DNA from: Deltaproteobacteria bacterium
GTDB taxonomy: Bacteria > Myxococcota_A > UBA9160 > SZUA-336
Direction of reading: 5' to 3'
Assembly: GCA_029261925.1 (NCBI GenBank)
Contig: JAJDAJ010000037.1
Location: 166,604 to 230,603 of the forward strand
Length of the DNA stretch: 64,000 nt
Shown: piece after piece, positions 52,839-60,767 of the stretch
Layout: every line of letters begins with the position of its first letter
Position numbering within the stretch: position 1 is the stretch's first letter
Position numbers and translations under genes: made by a program
The notes under the pieces: generated by a model
The model's database searches: none
Told to the model about the DNA's origin: nothing
Seen by the model: the letters and a program-made list of their open reading frames with translations, nothing else

Positions 52839-55460
52839 TCAGTAGTTGAAGCCGACGCGGAAGCCGAAGAAGCGCGGTGGACCCCACCAGGCCAGGGGCG
52901 GCGACTTGAACTCCTGGGGCGCGACCAGGACGTTCATCTTGGGAGCCTCGTTCTCGATGTTGAGCACGAAGGCCTCGGCCTCCCAGCGGCCCTCGGGGCT
53001 GCGCCAGACCAGCTTGGCGTCGGTCTGGTGGAAGTCTTCCTGCAGGTCGAAGCTCTGGTTGAAGGCGCGGAAGTAGGTGTCGTCCTGCCACACGTACTGT
53101 ATGCGCGGCGTCAGCGTGCCCCAGCGACCGAGCGGGATCTCGTACTCGGCCCAAACGTTGAACTTCCACTCCGGGGAGCGCGAGAGCTGGTTACCGCTGA
53201 AATCGAACAGGCCGTTCGCGTCGCCCAGGTCGCCACAGCGAAAATTCGGCTGCCCGAGCGGACCGATGCATGCCGTCTTGTCCGCGTAGACGACGTTCCT
53301 GCCCTCGAGCTGCTCGATGGTGGTCTGCTCCAGGGCCTCCAGCTGGCTGAAGCACGACGAATCGGACGCACACGAGGGATCCAGGGAGAAGTAGTCGATC
53401 GTCTCCGTCTTCAGGAACGAGACCGTGGCGGAGAGCGTCAGTCCGGGAATCGGTGTGGCCAGGGCCTCGAGGTCGACGCCGTGCATGCGCGCGTCGGTGT
53501 TCTCTGTGCGCAGCGCCAGCCCGTCGAGGACCACGATCTGCAGGTCCTCGTAGGCGTAGAAGAAGCCCTCGAGGTTGAGGCGCAGCCGACCGCTGAACAT
53601 CTCGGACTTGGAGCCGAGCGCGTAGGCCCAGATCTTCTCGGGCACGTACTCACCGACGTTGCCCGCCCGGAACCCGCCGCTCTTGAAACCGCGATCGATG
53701 CTCCCGTAGAGCAGGTGATCCCCGCCGAAGGGGCGCCAGTCGAGCTTGGCGCCCCAGGTCTGGCCGCGGAAGGTCAGCGAGCACTCCGGATTGTGCTTGG
53801 CGGGGACGATCCGGTTGCCCGGCAGCTGGGCGACCCCCAGCTTGCCGATGCAGCCCCGGAACTTGGCCTCGGGGTCATTGTTCGAGATGATGTTGCGCAG
53901 GATCTGGGTCTTCTTGCGATCCTTGATCCAGCGACCGCCCAGGGCAAGCCGCACGTTGTCACTGACGTGGTAGGTGCCGTGCAGGGCCGCGCCGTAGGAC
54001 TTGTTGTCGGTGGTCTGCTTGGACTCGATGCCCTGATCCTGTCCCTGCAGCTCGCTGGCGCTCAGACCCGGCGTGGCGACGTCGCGCAGCCCCTGCTCGT
54101 GCGCGTAGAACAGGCTGCTCTGCCAGTCCAGACGCTCCGCGAGCCTGCCGCTCCACTGCAGCTCGCTGGAGTACTGGCTGGTGTCGTCGTCGAGGTTGAA
54201 CGAGACGATGTCGGCGTCCGTGGCGTCGAAGTCCTGCTCGAAGATGTTCGTGGTGCGGCGGAAGCCGCCGAGCAGCTTCAGCCGCGTCTCCCCCAGCAGG
54301 GGCAGGGTCGGAACGCTCCAGTCGATCGTCGAGGTCCAGCCCCAGTAGCGATTGTCCTGGCCCGAGGGGGTGTCCACGAAGACCTTCCGGGGGTCCCCCT
54401 CCTCGCTCGCGGGGACGAAGACGAACTCGCGCACCTCCCGGATCTGTCCGTTGATCAGCCGGAAGCTCCTCACCTCCCGCTGGGCGCAGGCGCCGACGAA
54501 CGGGATCTGGCTGTTCGCGGGTAGACCCTGGGCGACGCGGGCCTGCTGGCAGGCCTGCGTGAAGGCCGGGTTGTTGACGTCGACCGACGTGCCCGCCTCG
54601 GGCACGGGATCCGCCTGCGGGCCGTTGCCCTTCTGCCGGAACCAGTCGTAGCTCAGCGTGATGTCCAGCGAATCCGTCGGCGTCAGGCGCAGGTGCCCGC
54701 GGATCCCGAAATCCTCCGCGTCGAAGGGATCGCGGCTGTCGCTCACGGACGGGTTATCGAGGTAGCCGTCCCGGTCCTCGTAGAACATGGCGAAGCGCGT
54801 GGCGGCGTACTCGCTGAGCGGGAGATTGAGCGCGGAGCGGACCCGCACCCGGTCGTAGTTCCCGAAGAGCACGTCGGTGCTCACCTCGTACTCGTCGTGC
54901 GGCTTCTTGGTGACGAGGTTGATCGAGCCCGAGGTCGAGTTCTTGCCGCCGAGCAGGCCCTGCGGACCCCGCTTGACGTCGAGCGTCTCCAGATCGAAGA
55001 AGGCGATGCGGGCCGCGGCCGGCCGCCCCACGTTGATGCCGTCGATGTGAAAGGCGACGCCGGGCTCGCCGGTGATCGAGGAGTTCTCCGTGCCGATGCC
55101 GCGCAGCGTGATGATCGCGGCCTGGCCCGCCTGGCCCACGTGCAGCCCCGGCACGCTGAAGGCGAGCGAGTCGACGCTGGTGATGTTTGCGCGGTCGAGA
55201 TCCTCCGCGCTGAAGGCCGTGATGGCCTGGGCCTCGTCCTGCACGTCGGTCGCGTCGATGCGCTCGCCCGTCACGCTGATCGACTCCACGTCGACCGGCG
55301 CCGCCTCGATCTCGGGCGCGGGCTCCGCCACCTCCACCTCGCCCGGCACCGTCCCGGCGTCCTCGGCTCCGGCTTCCTGCGCGGACGGCCGCAGGGGCAG
55401 CAGCGCGAGCGCCGCGATCAGAACGAGGGAGGGGGCTGCGGGGCGGGAAACGAGGCGCAT
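52839..55460 (-). CDS. TonB-dependent outer-membrane receptor, module 3
   Basis: 873 residues; signal peptide ends RPSAQ at about 28. Acidic linker, then plug (VTGERIDATDVQDEAQAIT, SLAFSVPGLHVGQ, TLRGIGTEN, VKRGPQGLLGGKNSTSG). The barrel ends FFGFRVGFNY. Like the others it has Cys pairs in loops (CASDSSCFSQ near residue 690). It follows secreted protein 3 after 90 bases. Substrate unknown. Confidence 0.93.
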   Translation of the reverse strand: MRLVSRPAAPSLVLIAALALLPLRPSAQEAGAEDAGTVPGEVEVAEPAPEIEAAPVDVESISVTGERIDATDVQDEAQAITAFSAEDLDRANITSVDSLAFSVPGLHVGQAGQAAIITLRGIGTENSSITGEPGVAFHIDGINVGRPAAARIAFFDLETLDVKRGPQGLLGGKNSTSGSINLVTKKPHDEYEVSTDVLFGNYDRVRVRSALNLPLSEYAATRFAMFYEDRDGYLDNPSVSDSRDPFDAEDFGIRGHLRLTPTDSLDITLSYDWFRQKGNGPQADPVPEAGTSVDVNNPAFTQACQQARVAQGLPANSQIPFVGACAQREVRSFRLINGQIREVREFVFVPASEEGDPRKVFVDTPSGQDNRYWGWTSTIDWSVPTLPLLGETRLKLLGGFRRTTNIFEQDFDATDADIVSFNLDDDTSQYSSELQWSGRLAERLDWQSSLFYAHEQGLRDVATPGLSASELQGQDQGIESKQTTDNKSYGAALHGTYHVSDNVRLALGGRWIKDRKKTQILRNIISNNDPEAKFRGCIGKLGVAQLPGNRIVPAKHNPECSLTFRGQTWGAKLDWRPFGGDHLLYGSIDRGFKSGGFRAGNVGEYVPEKIWAYALGSKSEMFSGRLRLNLEGFFYAYEDLQIVVLDGLALRTENTDARMHGVDLEALATPIPGLTLSATVSFLKTETIDYFSLDPSCASDSSCFSQLEALEQTTIEQLEGRNVVYADKTACIGPLGQPNFRCGDLGDANGLFDFSGNQLSRSPEWKFNVWAEYEIPLGRWGTLTPRIQYVWQDDTYFRAFNQSFDLQEDFHQTDAKLVWRSPEGRWEAEAFVLNIENEAPKMNVLVAPQEFKSPPLAWWGPPRFFGFRVGFNY

Positions 55461-55490
55461 CGTTGGTCTCGCTGGCTGTGCAATGAGGCC

Positions 55491-55520
55491 GGGGGCCGGG
55501 ACCGTGAGGTCCCAGCCCCC
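55491..55520 (-). other. Hairpin between secreted protein 3 and receptor 3 (no T-run)
   Basis: A 12-bp stem with one mismatch (gggggccgggac/gtcccagccccc), loop of six. It stands where modules 1 and 2 have terminator hairpins, but it is not followed by T residues. Transcription read-through may differ from that in the other modules. Confidence 0.6.
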
Positions 55521-55550
55521 GACGGTTGCTGGAAGTTCCTGGATTCTCTC

Positions 55551-57326
55551 TTACGGTGCGACCGGCAGTGGCTGCACCTGGCGGCAGGTCGAGCTGCCCG
55601 GGACGAAGATCTCCAGGTTCGCGGCGAGGATGTCGCCGACATCGCAGCCCGCGTCGCCGGTGGCGTCGCAGAGCGTGCGGCCCGGCTCGATGTCGAAGAT
55701 CGAGGCGTTGGTGAACAGGATGTCCGCCACGTCGACGGTGCCCGAGAGTGTGCTGTCGCCGCACTCGCACTCGTCCCCCCGGCACAGGGGCCCGGGGCAG
55801 TCGCCGTCGGTGTCGGCCGTCTCGTCGAAGTCGGTGACGAACGGGCAGAGATCATCCGGGTTGTCGATCACGCCGTCGCAGTCCTGGTCCTTGCGCGTAT
55901 TGACCCCGAAGTTGAGGACCTCGCAGGTCGGACCTGGATCGCCGTTGACGGTGTACCGCGGATTGATCGAGCAGCCCACGTTCGGCGTGCCGCGGAAGAC
56001 GTAGCCACTCGCGGCGCAGACGGTGGTGTTGGGATCGCCGTTCGACAGCGCCGGGGGGCGGATGCGGTGGGCGATCTCCCGGAAGTCGCAGGCTCCGCCC
56101 GGCGCCACGCAGGCGTCGGAGAGGCCCAGATCCGAGAAGGCCGCACAGTCGGCCGTGCTCGCGCACGGAACCGCCCGCACCAGGTCGAAGCTGGCCTCGC
56201 AGTAGGTCGCGGCGCACTCGGTGCCGCTGACCGTGCAGGAGACTGCGCCCTGCTCCTCGCAGCGGCCCTGCTCGACGTCCGTCGGCACGTAGTGGGGATC
56301 CGAGTAGAACGCGGATCCCTGACCGTCATCGAAGATCCAGTCGTTGGTCTCGTTGGTGTCCTGGAAGATCTGGCCGTCGGCGCAGGTCCGCTTGAGCAGA
56401 TCCGGGTACTCGGGCGTACCCACGGCCAGCAGGCCGCAGACGTCGCCCGGCGCCGAAGTGCAGCAGATCGCGGTGTCGTCGGTGTGGATCCGCCAGCGGG
56501 TGTCCGGGTGATTGTCCCAGCGGAGATACGTGGGGGCCTCACCGTCGGCGTTCAGCTCGGCGAAGTCCGGGTGAGTGTTGGGCAGCAGGTAGCGCGTGCC
56601 CGACTGGGGCTCGGCCTTGACGATGTCCGGGTCGCACGCCTCGTCGTGCAGGCCCTCGATCGACCCGCCACCGATGGTGTTCCCGGTCGCTGCGGTCAGC
56701 GAGAAGGACGATCCGGCGATGACACCCGAGGCGCGCGAGGGGATCAGCAGCTCGCTCACGTTTTCCAGGTCCCACTGACAGATATCGGTTTCGTTGCCTC
56801 CGGTGCGGCAATCCGCGTCGGAGGTGCAGGCGCCCCCGAAGTCCTGACAGGTGCCGGCAGTACCCACGGCATCGATGGTCCCCTTGCCGCCGTCGCTCAG
56901 CGGGATCGAGACACGACAGCCGCCGGCCACGCCGCCGTTGGCCGCGTCATCGGGCCCGAAGGAGACCGGGACGCAGTCAGTCTGCTCTTCCAGGATGATC
57001 TGGCCCGGGACGACGCTCCAGTCGTTGGGCTTTCCGCACGGCGCCAGGAATCCCGAGCCGGGGGCCAGGGTCACGATATAGCTCGATCCCCCGATGTCGG
57101 GGCCGAAGGCGCTCGCGTCGGTCGCGAACGGGTCCAGATCCTCGATGTTGTTCGCCAGCTTGGGCAGGAAGCGGTTCATCGAAGCGATGTCCATCCCGTC
57201 GAGGCCGTACTTGGTCCTCGAACAGGGCTGGGCATCGCAATCCACCCCGACCCCGATCTGGGCCTGGACCTGCGCCGCCGCGGCGGCCATCACGAGGCCC
57301 AGTGTGAAAACAATCAGACGCTGCAT
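55551..57326 (-). CDS. Secreted Cys-rich protein with thrombospondin-3-like and dockerin-like C-terminus, module 3
   Basis: 591 residues; signal peptide ends AQVQAQ at about 22. Shares the module family features (CSRTKYGLDG, GQIILEEQTDCVP, GGCRVSIPLSDGG, LLPNTHPDF, YLRWDNH, RIHTDDTAICC, FRGTPNVGC, DQDCDGVIDNPDDLCP from about 480). A dockerin-like pair follows (VDVADILFTNASIF, DVGDILAANLEIF). It ends at CRQVQPLPVAP and lacks the Cys-rich tail of modules 1 and 2. No catalytic motif. It is the first module transcribed after tRNA-Gln. Confidence 0.8.
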   Translation of the reverse strand: MQRLIVFTLGLVMAAAAAQVQAQIGVGVDCDAQPCSRTKYGLDGMDIASMNRFLPKLANNIEDLDPFATDASAFGPDIGGSSYIVTLAPGSGFLAPCGKPNDWSVVPGQIILEEQTDCVPVSFGPDDAANGGVAGGCRVSIPLSDGGKGTIDAVGTAGTCQDFGGACTSDADCRTGGNETDICQWDLENVSELLIPSRASGVIAGSSFSLTAATGNTIGGGSIEGLHDEACDPDIVKAEPQSGTRYLLPNTHPDFAELNADGEAPTYLRWDNHPDTRWRIHTDDTAICCTSAPGDVCGLLAVGTPEYPDLLKRTCADGQIFQDTNETNDWIFDDGQGSAFYSDPHYVPTDVEQGRCEEQGAVSCTVSGTECAATYCEASFDLVRAVPCASTADCAAFSDLGLSDACVAPGGACDFREIAHRIRPPALSNGDPNTTVCAASGYVFRGTPNVGCSINPRYTVNGDPGPTCEVLNFGVNTRKDQDCDGVIDNPDDLCPFVTDFDETADTDGDCPGPLCRGDECECGDSTLSGTVDVADILFTNASIFDIEPGRTLCDATGDAGCDVGDILAANLEIFVPGSSTCRQVQPLPVAP

Positions 57327-57382
57327 GCTCTCTCCCTCCTGAATGGCGCTGGGCGGCCACACACCCGGGCGGCGGCCCACGC

Positions 57383-57431
57383 CTGGCATGAACTGACAGT
57401 CATCATCTCATGACAGGGGCCCCGAATTCAG
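57383..57431 (-). promoter_or_regulatory. Conserved upstream block, module 3
   Basis: The block begins 57 nt before the ATG and is the closest to module 1 (27 of 30). It has gatgat as a possible -10. The base run 18 nt upstream (ctgaat) is a poor -35. A ggggcccc run lies in the spacer, as in module 2. Confidence 0.55.
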
Positions 57432-57471
57432 GACGAGTCAGGTCCCGGCAGCCCGCCGGGCGACCGGCAGC

Positions 57472-57546
57472 TGGTTGGGGCGGCAGGATTCGAACCTGCG
57501 ATCTACGGGTTCAAAGCCCGTTGCCTTACCGCTTGGCCACGCCCCA
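57472..57546 (-). tRNA. trnQ: tRNA-Gln (UUG anticodon)
   Basis: Cloverleaf on the minus strand: acceptor TGGGGCG/CGCCCCA, D arm with GCGGTAAGGC, anticodon stem ACGGG/CCCGT with loop CTTTGAA (anticodon TTG), T arm GCAGGTTCGAATCCTGC. The CCA end is encoded at 57472-57474. Its first 21 bases also encode the last residues and stop of ispE. Confidence 0.95.
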
Positions 57547-58464
57547 GTCCCAGTCGGCCAGGTCGCTGCCGGGCGAGCTCACGGCCAGCGCCCGGGCCCC
57601 CGGCCGCAGCTCGAGCGCAGCTGCCGCCCGGCCGGCCTCGTCGACCGAGCCGAAGCGACCGTAGACCGTCGGACCGCTGCCGCTCATGCCGCTGATTCTC
57701 GCCCCTGCGCGCTCGAGCGCCAGCCGCGCCCGGCCGATCTCCGGATGCGCCGCGGCCGCCGCCGGCTCGAGGTCGTTGCAGGGCGCCGCGTCGAGCTCCC
57801 CTGCCGCGATCCGCGCCGCCTGGCCCGAGGCGCTGCGCGGCAGCTGGACGCGGCGCGAGGCCTCGCCATACGCCCAGGGTGTCGGGACGCCGAAGTCGAA
57901 CGCGACGAGCACCCAGTGCATCTCCGGCACCCCCGCCAGCGGCTCGAGCACGTCGCCGACCCCGCGCCCGAGCGCCGGGCGAGGATCGAGGAAGAACGGT
58001 ACGTCGGCACCCAGCGCCCGGGCGATCGAGCGGCGCCGCTCCCGCCCCAGATCCGCGCCCGCCAGCGCCTCGACCCCGAGGATCGCCATCGCCGCATCCG
58101 ACGATCCCCCCCCCAGCCCGGCAGCCACGGGAATGCGCTTGTGAAGGCGGATGCACAATCCGGCCTCCCATCCGAGCGCCTCCATCGCCGCCCGGCAGGC
58201 GCGAATCGCCAGATTGGAGGCGTCTCGGGGCACTCTAGCTCCGGTGCCACCCTCTTTTCCCACGTTGGGTGGCACCACGCCGCCGCCGGAGCCCACGAGC
58301 TCCAGGCGCACGCCCTCTGCCGGAGGTCGAGCCTCCAGCCAGAGCTCGTCGTACAGCCGAAGGGGCAGGAAGACGGTCTCGATGTCGTGGTAGCCGTCGT
58401 CGCGGCGGGCGATCAGCTCGAGCCCCAGGTTGAGCTTGGCCGGCGCGAGCAGACGCAGGCTCAT
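57526..58464 (-). CDS. ispE: 4-diphosphocytidyl-2-C-methyl-D-erythritol kinase
   Basis: ATP-dependent step of the MEP isoprenoid pathway. 312 residues; usual length is about 280-290. Signatures: APAKLNLGLEL near the start, GHMP ATP loop PVAAGLGGGSSDAA and C-terminal SGMSGSGPTVYG. The excess lies in an insertion (about residues 65-80, GVVPPNVGKEGGTGA) that coincides with a palindrome at 58243-58276. The stop lies inside tRNA-Gln. Start ATG overlaps the upstream stop (ATGA). Confidence 0.95.
   Translation of the reverse strand: MSLRLLAPAKLNLGLELIARRDDGYHDIETVFLPLRLYDELWLEARPPAEGVRLELVGSGGGVVPPNVGKEGGTGARVPRDASNLAIRACRAAMEALGWEAGLCIRLHKRIPVAAGLGGGSSDAAMAILGVEALAGADLGRERRRSIARALGADVPFFLDPRPALGRGVGDVLEPLAGVPEMHWVLVAFDFGVPTPWAYGEASRRVQLPRSASGQAARIAAGELDAAPCNDLEPAAAAAHPEIGRARLALERAGARISGMSGSGPTVYGRFGSVDEAGRAAAALELRPGARALAVSSPGSDLADWDWGVAKR
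58243..58276. repeat. Palindromic REP-like element inside ispE
   Basis: Ten-base arms ggtgccaccc and gggtggcacc with a 14-nt loop (ctcttttcccacgt then t). It falls in frame in ispE at a place where the protein is longer than its relatives. It resembles the ggtgccagccacc cores found in spacers at 24 kb and 27.6 kb. Confidence 0.6.
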
Positions 58465-58784
58465 CCGGCGGACTTGCCGAGCTCCACGTACTTGAGGCGA
58501 AGCTCGTGCAGCACGCTCTCGAGCAATCGCTCCTCGCCCTCGTCGAGGTTGCCCTGCGTCTTGGCCCGCAGGACCTCGAGGATGTCGATCGTCTGCCGCG
58601 CCAGCGGCAGGTCCACCTCGGGCTTGGGCCCGCCGGGCTCGGCCTCCATGCCCAGGTGCATCATCGCCGACGCCGAGAGCGACAGCACCAGCGTGCTGAA
58701 GCTCATCTCGGGCAGCGCGCCGGCGCCGCCGGCCGGCTCCTCGTCCATCTGGAAGCCGCGGGGTCCTCCCTGCTCCTTGCTCAC
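58461..58784 (-). CDS. DUF1844 family protein
   Basis: 107 residues from GTG after ggaggaagcgac. Matches DUF1844: MSFSTLVLSLSASAMMHLG then LPLARQTIDILEVLRAKTQGNL and ERLLESVLHELRLKYVEL. A helical protein next to ispE in many delta-type genomes. Function unknown. GTGA overlap with the phosphatidyltransferase upstream, ATGA overlap with ispE. Confidence 0.85.
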   Translation of the reverse strand: MSKEQGGPRGFQMDEEPAGGAGALPEMSFSTLVLSLSASAMMHLGMEAEPGGPKPEVDLPLARQTIDILEVLRAKTQGNLDEGEERLLESVLHELRLKYVELGKSAG

Positions 58785-59458
58785 GTCGCTTCCTCCGGGT
58801 CGGGTTGCTCCGGCTCCGATGGTACCGCGGCGCCGGGCGCGGTCGGGTCGATGCCGGTGCGCTCCAGCTCGCGCAGGTGCGCGCGGGCGAGGCGTACGCG
58901 CTCGATCGCGGTCCAGGTCGCGGCTGCCGCAATCAGCAGCAGCGCCGGTGCCAGCCAGGTGGTCAGGCCGCCGACGATCAGCACGATGAAGCGCTCGAAG
59001 CGCCCCATCGGACCCTCGGCCAGGCTGTGGAGGTGAACCTCGGCGCGGGCCCGGGCGTAGCTGACCAGGAACGCCGCGGTCGCCGCCCACAGCGCCAGCG
59101 CGGTCAGCCACGCCCCGGCGCCCCGCGCGCCGGCCAGGGCGATGCCGCCGAAGATCAGCATGTCGCCGACGCGATCGAGGCTGGAGTCCAGGAAGCCGCC
59201 GGCCAGCGACGCGCTGCCGCGGCGCCGGGCCACCACGCCGTCGACCAGGTCGCACCAGCCCGCGACCATCAGCACGAGCGCGGCCACGATGGGGCTGCCG
59301 AGCGCGAACGCGGCGCCGGCCAGGCCGCACAAGACGGTTCCGATCGCGGTCAGGGCGTCGGGGTGGAGCTCGACGCGGTCCACGAACGGGAAGATGCGCC
59401 GGATCAGCAGGTCCGGATCGCCCCCGAGCCAGCGCTTGAAGGATGGGAGGGCACCCAC
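58781..59458 (-). CDS. CDP-alcohol phosphatidyltransferase family protein
   Basis: Transfers a phosphatidyl group from CDP-diacylglycerol to an alcohol in lipid synthesis. 225 residues from GTG, about five hydrophobic segments. The active-site motif reads CDLVDGVVARRRG...GGFLDSSLDRVGD, with the Asp/Gly/Ala/Arg and two later Asp residues intact. The C-terminus is a soluble Pro/Glu-rich tail. The alcohol cannot be predicted. Confidence 0.87.
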   Translation of the reverse strand: MGALPSFKRWLGGDPDLLIRRIFPFVDRVELHPDALTAIGTVLCGLAGAAFALGSPIVAALVLMVAGWCDLVDGVVARRRGSASLAGGFLDSSLDRVGDMLIFGGIALAGARGAGAWLTALALWAATAAFLVSYARARAEVHLHSLAEGPMGRFERFIVLIVGGLTTWLAPALLLIAAAATWTAIERVRLARAHLRELERTGIDPTAPGAAVPSEPEQPDPEEAT

Positions 59459-59472
59459 CCGTGGCTACCTCG

Positions 59473-59742
59473 CTACAGCTCCGCGTCCAGCGGCTGCGCC
59501 GGCGGCTCGGGCAGCGCCGGCGGCTTGGGATTGCGCGCCTCCTCGATGCGCCGCTCCACGCGCTCGGCGCGCAGCTCCGCCTCGGCGAGGAGCTCCTGCT
59601 TGAGGCTCTCGAGCTCGTCGTCGTCGACCTCGCGCAGGTTGTCCGACAGGTCGGGCAGCGAGTCGAGCACGTCGGATATGTCCGAGCCGATACCCGAGCG
59701 CTGGAGCCGGTCCTGTAGGCGCCGGTCCGGGAGCGTCGACAT
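59473..59742 (-). CDS. Small conserved-context hypothetical protein, acidic and helical
   Basis: 89 residues, no family recognised. Residues about 15-70 are rich in Asp/Glu/Leu and likely helical or coiled coil (DDDELESLKQELLAEAELRAERVERRIEEA), but split here: DELESLKQELLAEAE and AERVERRIEEA. The Pro-rich tail ends PLDAEL. ATG start; gggagcgtcg precedes. It is the first gene of the ispE-side set, 14 bases before the phosphatidyltransferase gene. Confidence 0.6.
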   Translation of the reverse strand: MSTLPDRRLQDRLQRSGIGSDISDVLDSLPDLSDNLREVDDDELESLKQELLAEAELRAERVERRIEEARNPKPPALPEPPAQPLDAEL

Positions 59743-59882
59743 GGGCGATCCTCCGCAGCAGGGGCGGCGTGGGTCAACGCCGCAGGGCGCGGGAGTCTAG
59801 CCGCGAACGCCCGCAGCGTCGAATCCGGCGGCGGCCCGGACCCTTGTGGGCCCGCGGCCGGGCCGTACACTCCGCCGTCGTC

Positions 59883-60752
59883 GTGCTGCGCAGGCCCCAC
59901 CGAGAACGCTCCCTGACCCTGCCGGGCCTCTGCCTGACGCTCGGCCTCGGCCTGGCCGCCTGCGCCAGCGACGAGCCCCCGCCACCGCCCGAGCCGGAGC
60001 CGGAGCCCACGGCCGAGGAGCACTACCAGCGCGGCCTCGAGATCCTCGAGGGCGAGCGGCTGCTCTTCTTCTTCCGCAGCGTGGACTACCCGGCGGCGAT
60101 CGAGGCCTTCCAGCAGATCATCGACAGCTACCCGTACAGCGAGTACGCGACGCTCGCCGAGCTGAAGATCGCCGACGTGCACTTCCGGCGCCGCGACTAC
60201 GAGGAGGCAGCCAGCTTCTACCAGGACTTCGTCGAGCTGCACCCCTCGCACCCGGAGGTCCCGTACGCGATCTACCGCAACGGACTGTGCAGCTTCGAGC
60301 GCATGCGGGAAGCCGACCGCGACCAGGAGCCCACGCGCCAGGCGATCGCGCAGTTCGAGGCCCTGCTGCAGCGCCATCCCGACGCCCCGGTCGCGGACGA
60401 CGCGCGTCGCAAGCTCGAGGAGGCGCGCACCCGCCTGGCCGAGCGCGAGATCCGCGTGGCCGACTTCTACTTCGACCAGGGGATCTACCACGCGGCAGTG
60501 CACCGCTACCGGCGCGCGCTCGAGGCCTATCCCCAGCACGCGGACCGCGCACTGAGCCGCGCCCGCCTGGGGATCTCGCTCGCGCGCACCAGCCGCCCGC
60601 TCGAGGCCGAGCAGCTGCTGCGCCAGGCGCTCGCGGTCGCCGAGGACGACGACCTGCGCGAGCGCATCCTGGAGGAGCTCGACCGCCTCGCCGAGCTCCC
60701 CGTCGGCCTCTCGGACGGCCGCGGTGGCGGCGGGGACTTCGTCGGCGAGTAG
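59883..60752 (+). CDS. bamD: Outer-membrane assembly lipoprotein BamD
   Basis: Component of the beta-barrel assembly machinery that inserts outer-membrane proteins such as the receptors above. 289 residues from GTG. The signal ends LGLAACAS, a lipobox. The mature part has TPR-like repeats: EEHYQRGLEIL, YPAAIEAFQQIIDSYPYSEY, DFVELHPSHPEV and a C-terminal repeat (YPQHADRALSRARLG). GTG was chosen because it precedes the hydrophobic core by about 11 residues. An upstream in-frame ATG lacks a signal pattern. Confidence 0.85.
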   Translation: MLRRPHRERSLTLPGLCLTLGLGLAACASDEPPPPPEPEPEPTAEEHYQRGLEILEGERLLFFFRSVDYPAAIEAFQQIIDSYPYSEYATLAELKIADVHFRRRDYEEAASFYQDFVELHPSHPEVPYAIYRNGLCSFERMREADRDQEPTRQAIAQFEALLQRHPDAPVADDARRKLEEARTRLAEREIRVADFYFDQGIYHAAVHRYRRALEAYPQHADRALSRARLGISLARTSRPLEAEQLLRQALAVAEDDDLRERILEELDRLAELPVGLSDGRGGGGDFVGE

Positions 60753-60767
60753 ACCGCGCGCCGTGCG

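Noticed and set aside
42798-57326. Reading the module partner as a SusD protein
   Set aside because: No lipobox and no TPR-type SusD pattern. The repeats are calcium-type and the tail is Cys-rich. SusD is typical of Bacteroidota.
54693-57413. Long plus-strand frame opposite module 3
   Set aside because: Shadow of receptor 3 and secreted protein 3.
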